Source: an uncultured Planctomycetaceae bacterium
Lineage (GTDB): Bacteria > Planctomycetota > Planctomycetia > Pirellulales > Pirellulaceae
DNA length: 8,126 nt
Reading direction: 5' to 3'
Assembly: GCA_903927685.1 (NCBI GenBank)
Contig: CAIYOB010001041.1
Location: 1-8,126, forward strand
Shown here piece after piece: positions 5,870 to 8,126 of the stretch. Under the pieces are notes generated by a model. That model was not told where the DNA came from and did not search any database. It worked only from the letters and a program-made list of their open reading frames with translations. Numbering within the stretch: position 1 is the stretch's first letter; the number at the start of each line of letters is the position of its first letter. The position numbers and the translations under genes were made by a program.

Positions 5870-7479
5870 CTCGCCTGGCCTCCGGTGCCCAGAAACTCGT
5901 CCTTGGTGAGACTGCCATCCTGGTTGGCATCCAGTTTCTCGAAGCGGGCCGCGCCGGCGACCTGGTCGTTGCCGGCGAGCGTGTCCAGAAACTCTTCCCG
6001 GCTCAGCAGGCCGTCCTGATTCTGGTCGCGTTTGCCGAACCGCGCCGCGCGGTCCTCCGCCGAGGTTTGCGGCGCCGGCTCGCCTCCTGCGCCGGCATTC
6101 TTCTTCTTTTGCTTCTGCTCGCGCCGGGCCTTGACCTGCTGTTGGGACTTCGGCGTCGTGCCGTCCCGCGGTTTGGGCTCGGGCATGCTGGCCAGGATTT
6201 CCGCAAAGCGGGCGCGCGCAGCCTTGGCATCGGCGTCGGTCGAATTGGTGACGTCCTGATAGCCCGTGCCGTCACGGCGGCCGCCGCAGTCATAGAACCT
6301 TTCGCCTTTGCCGCCTTTGGCAATCTCCAGCAGCCAGCGTTCGTCGCGGAGGATGCGGCCATCGTCCAGGTGGCTGTAGATCCAGTCGCGGTGTTTTTCC
6401 TTTTCGCCGCGCAACACGGGCCCCAGGCTGTGGCCGTCGAAGGGGACGTCCGCGGGCAATTCTGCGCCGGAGAACTCGGCGAGCGTCGGCAGGATGTCGG
6501 TCAGGTCGGCCACCGCCCGGGACACGACGCTGCGTTGCACGCCGGGACCGCGGACGATGCACGGGACGCGAGCGCCGAGTTCGGTCACCGTGCCTTTGCC
6601 ATCGCCGCCGGTCCCGTTGTCGCCGATGAAGATGACCAGCGTGTTGTCGGCCAGTCCTTCGGACTGGAGTGCGGCCAGGAGTTGGCCCAGGAGGTGATCC
6701 AGGTACTCCAGATTCGACTTGAACGTGGCCGGCCAGCGGGAACCGGGCTTGGTCGGATCGGGAGTCTCTAAGTGCGGGCCGTGCGTGAGCACCGAGGTGT
6801 AGTAGACGAAGAACGGTTCGGTTTTGTGGCGCCGGGCAAAGTCGATGACGAAGCCGTTGAACAGGTCGGGGCCGTAGTCTTGCGGCGTCGTCGGCTGGTA
6901 CTGGCCGTTCTCCACGATGCTCGGCTGCCAGTAGCGGCAGGCCTGGCCGCCGTCCTCGTGGACCGGATGCTTGACTCCCGGCGGCAGATTGTTGTCGTAG
7001 GCCCACATGCGGTATTCGTCGAAGCCAGCGTCGTGGATCAGCGTGGGCAGTTCGCCGGCCAGTTGCCACTTGCCCACCAGCGCGGTGGCGTAGCCTTGCG
7101 ACTTGAGCAGATCCGCATGGGTGAAATGGTTGCCGATGTGCGCCTGCGGCGATTGGGAAGCCGGCTTGAAGGCCGGGTCCTGCATGCCCAAGAATCCGTT
7201 GTGAAACCCGTATTGCCCGGTCATCAGCGCGACCCGCGTGGGCGTGCACAGCGGGTTGGCAAAGAACGTCTCAAACCGCATCCCCTCGGCCGCCAGGCGG
7301 TCCAGGTTCGGCGTCCGGTGTGTTTGGCTGCCGTAGCAGGACAGTTCCTTCGCGCCCAGATCGTCGGCCAGGATCAGGATGATGTTGGGCTTGGTCGCGG
7401 CCGTCGCCGAATCGGCAGCGTGCAGCGCTGGGGGCCACGCGAGCCACAGAGCCGAGAGGATCAGTGCCGGGTACTTCAT
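5866..7479 (-). CDS. Exported Cys-type sulfatase with C-terminal EF-hand pair
   Basis: This 537-residue protein is a formylglycine-dependent sulfatase (alkaline-phosphatase-fold, S1-type), which hydrolyses sulfate esters. Residues 1-21 are a signal peptide (cleavage after LHA). NIILILADDLG (32-42) supplies metal ligands Asp39-Asp40. NPLCTPTRVALMTGQY (75-90) contains the C-x-P-x-R signature, with Cys78 to be converted to formylglycine. Lys137 (VGKWQL), His233 (LTHGPH) and Asp287-Asn288 (FIGDNG) fit the remaining active-site positions. A basic Lys/Gln/Arg-rich linker (about 444-465) and a Pro/Ala-rich stretch lead to two EF-hands: loop 485-496 (ligands D485, N487, D489, S493, E496) and loop 517-528 (D517, N519, D521, S523, T525, E528). 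Such EF-hand sulfatases are common in planctomycetes. The start ATG 7479-7477 has AGGAG about 9 nt upstream. First gene of the operon; its TGA overlaps the next ATG. A formylglycine-generating enzyme must be encoded elsewhere. The physical substrate cannot be told from sequence. Confidence 0.95.
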   Translation of the reverse strand: MKYPALILSALWLAWPPALHAADSATAATKPNIILILADDLGAKELSCYGSQTHRTPNLDRLAAEGMRFETFFANPLCTPTRVALMTGQYGFHNGFLGMQDPAFKPASQSPQAHIGNHFTHADLLKSQGYATALVGKWQLAGELPTLIHDAGFDEYRMWAYDNNLPPGVKHPVHEDGGQACRYWQPSIVENGQYQPTTPQDYGPDLFNGFVIDFARRHKTEPFFVYYTSVLTHGPHLETPDPTKPGSRWPATFKSNLEYLDHLLGQLLAALQSEGLADNTLVIFIGDNGTGGDGKGTVTELGARVPCIVRGPGVQRSVVSRAVADLTDILPTLAEFSGAELPADVPFDGHSLGPVLRGEKEKHRDWIYSHLDDGRILRDERWLLEIAKGGKGERFYDCGGRRDGTGYQDVTNSTDADAKAARARFAEILASMPEPKPRDGTTPKSQQQVKARREQKQKKKNAGAGGEPAPQTSAEDRAARFGKRDQNQDGLLSREEFLDTLAGNDQVAGAARFEKLDANQDGSLTKDEFLGTGGQAR

Positions 7480-7510
7480 CGCATTTTCTCCTGGGCCAAC
7501 GACAACGATC

Positions 7511-7539
7511 GGGACGGCCGGTCCTCGGTTTGCCGTCCC
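7511..7539. repeat. 8-bp perfect inverted repeat in the likely leader of the sulfatase operon
   Basis: GGGACGGC at 7511-7518 is the exact reverse complement of GCCGTCCC at 7532-7539, with a 13-nt loop. It starts about 30 bp upstream of the sulfatase ATG. There is no T run that would make it an intrinsic terminator on the operon strand. In a GC-rich background an 8-bp stem can arise by chance. Confidence 0.4.
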
Positions 7540-7640
7540 CGGTTTTCCGGCATTCTACGGCCGGATCGGCGGCAGTGCCAGTTCCCGGCTCCGGCGCGCG
7601 AAGCCTGCACGAGGATCGGCCTGGGCAGTTGAAAACTCGG

Positions 7641-7652
7641 CCTTGGCCAAGG
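7641..7652. repeat. 12-bp perfect palindrome, possible operator
   Basis: CCTTGGCCAAGG reads the same on both strands. It lies about 160 bp upstream of the sulfatase start and 25 bp from the inverted-repeat element, where a dimeric regulator could bind. There is no other evidence for a binding site. Confidence 0.35.
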
Positions 7653-7677
7653 GTTATGCTCTTCCAAGTTCTGTTTT

Positions 7678-7757
7678 TCCCACGGATGACAAAGCCGTCC
7701 CACGGATAGGGAAAACACGAAGTATGTATCCGTGGGCCGGCTTTGCCATCCGTGGGA
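7678..7757. repeat. 80-bp nested inverted repeat (2 x 30-bp arms, 20-nt loop), REP/MITE-like
   Basis: The left arm 7678-7707 and right arm 7728-7757 are reverse complements at 28 of 30 positions, around a 20-nt loop (7708-7727). Each arm is itself two copies of a 10-mer separated by 10 bp. The left arm is TCCCACGGAT, then GACAAAGCCG, then TCCCACGGAT; the right arm carries the same 10-mer inverted, one copy differing at its last base. The 10-mer thus occurs four times, in order + + - -. One of the two arm mismatches (7689 with 7746) becomes a G-U pair in a minus-strand transcript, leaving one true mismatch there. No T run follows the hairpin on either strand and no gene ends into it, so it is not an ordinary terminator. 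No transposase or target-site duplication was seen. Confidence 0.85.
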
Positions 7758-8056
7758 CACCCGAACATAAACTGGAGTTCAACCAGCCAAAGCACTGACT
7801 CATCAAGATCATTTTTCTCAAGTGGCCAGGATTGGCCCCCTGCGGCGCATTCCGACTGGAACGTCGCCAGCCGCGACTGACCCGCGACGAAGACATCCCC
7901 ACAACCGATCTACCGAAACCATGTCTTCTTGAGGGAGATCGTACGAATCGAAAAAATCAGGTCGGGACATCCTGCGGCTACTGGCATTGGCACGCTGGTC
8001 AGGATATTCTGGTCTGAACATTGCGATTCATTCCTTTTGAGTTTTGGGGGGAAGCG

Positions 8057-8126
8057 GTGGCCATCAAGTTGATCGTTGTGGACAATCAGGAACTCATTCG
8101 TCAGGGATTGGCGAGTATGCTGGTGG
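8057..8126 (+). CDS. N-terminal end of a response regulator, NarL/FixJ (LuxR-type) like (3' end outside the window)
   Basis: Twenty-three codons are visible, from GTG 8057-8059 to the window edge. The peptide (V/M)AIKLIVVDNQELIRQGLASMLV fits the first strand and helix of a receiver domain, as in NarL-type regulators (pattern xLLVDDHxLxRxGLxxLL). It carries Asp9 of the acidic pocket, but Asn10 where most members have a second Asp. The start codon is chosen because GGGGGGAAG lies 3-10 nt before the GTG and because the protein match begins there. The phosphorylated Asp and the output domain are outside the window, so DNA binding is only assumed from the NarL-like helix. It diverges from the sulfatase operon. 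Confidence 0.75.
   Translation, partial: MAIKLIVVDNQELIRQGLASMLV

Larger units (their letters stand above)
7480..8056. other. 577-bp divergent intergenic region between the operon and the response regulator
   Basis: No recognisable gene was found here. The region lies between the starts of two divergent units, so it should hold the promoters of both. I could not pick a convincing -35/-10 pair for either one. It contains a GC-rich hairpin near the sulfatase end, a 12-bp palindrome, the 80-bp inverted-repeat element, and about 300 bp (7758-8056) of mixed composition. The 7758-8056 part has one short minus-strand open frame (8021-7818) with a plausible Shine-Dalgarno but no recognisable product. 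Confidence 0.6.

Noticed and set aside
4445..6019. 524-codon plus-strand open frame
   Set aside because: It is antisense to the beta-helix gene and the 3' part of the sulfatase gene. Its composition (Arg/Val/Gly-rich) is that of a high-GC shadow, and it matches no family.
6290..7249. 319-codon minus-strand open frame in a second frame of the sulfatase gene
   Set aside because: The sulfatase frame carries all the catalytic motifs. This one is Arg/His/Ala-rich with none.
6772..7632. 286-codon plus-strand open frame
   Set aside because: It is antisense to the sulfatase N-terminal half, including the CTPTR signature, and runs into the intergenic region; it is a shadow frame.
7678..7757. Inverted repeat as an intrinsic terminator
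   Set aside because: No T run follows on either strand (CACCCG after it on plus, AAAAACAG on minus), and the flanking genes diverge from it.
7271..7902. Several open frames crossing the inverted-repeat element on both strands
   Set aside because: Parts of them translate the inverted repeat into recurring Pro/Arg/Gly/Lys words, and none has a family match or consistent codon use.
7981..7996. Sigma-54 promoter (TGGCATTGGCACGCTG) upstream of the response regulator
   Set aside because: The -24 GG element is present, but the GC of the -12 element is one base out of register and the TTGC core is not matched.
7987..8010. Sigma-70 promoter with TTGGCA and TATTCT upstream of the response regulator
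   Set aside because: The spacer is only 12 bp, too short for a standard promoter, and no better -10 lies at 16-18 bp.

Overview
The window looks like chromosomal DNA from a GC-rich planctomycete (Planctomycetota). This is an inference from gene content: a secreted Cys-type sulfatase with a C-terminal EF-hand pair, clustered with other exported carbohydrate-active enzymes, and the tail of a large exported protein resembling planctomycete alpha-2-macroglobulin-like proteins. No rRNA, tRNA, CRISPR array, transposase or phage gene was seen.

Layout. Positions 1-387 (+) hold the last 128 codons of a protein that begins outside the window. It converges, with a 6-bp gap, on a secreted Cys-type glutathione peroxidase (394-948, -), which has its own Shine-Dalgarno and a possible promoter in the 123-bp gap behind it. 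From 7479 down to 1072 runs a tight four-gene minus-strand operon. In transcription order it encodes a sulfatase with EF-hands (7479-5866), a right-handed beta-helix protein resembling GH28 polygalacturonases (5869-4475), a clan GH-A glycoside hydrolase with an N-terminal discoidin-like domain (4433-2229), and a divergent nucleoside-hydrolase-fold protein (2232-1072). Two junctions are 4-bp ATGA stop/start overlaps and the third is a 41-bp gap. All four products start with an apparent signal peptide. Positions 7480-8056 are non-coding or unassigned and hold an 80-bp inverted-repeat element. The beginning of a NarL/FixJ-type response regulator (8057 onward, +) diverges from the operon.

How it may work together (inference): the operon looks like a small exported kit for a sulfated, probably uronate-containing glycan. 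The sulfatase would remove sulfate esters, the beta-helix enzyme would cut or bind an acidic backbone, the GH-A enzyme would cleave a glycosidic bond after docking through its discoidin-like domain, and the nucleoside-hydrolase-like protein would act on a small N- or O-glycosidic product. There is no SusC/SusD pair or sugar transporter in view. The divergent response regulator is a possible but untested regulator. The most unusual items are the nucleoside-hydrolase-like protein with a remodelled Asp-rich metal motif, its placement in a sulfatase operon, and the nested inverted repeat upstream of the operon.
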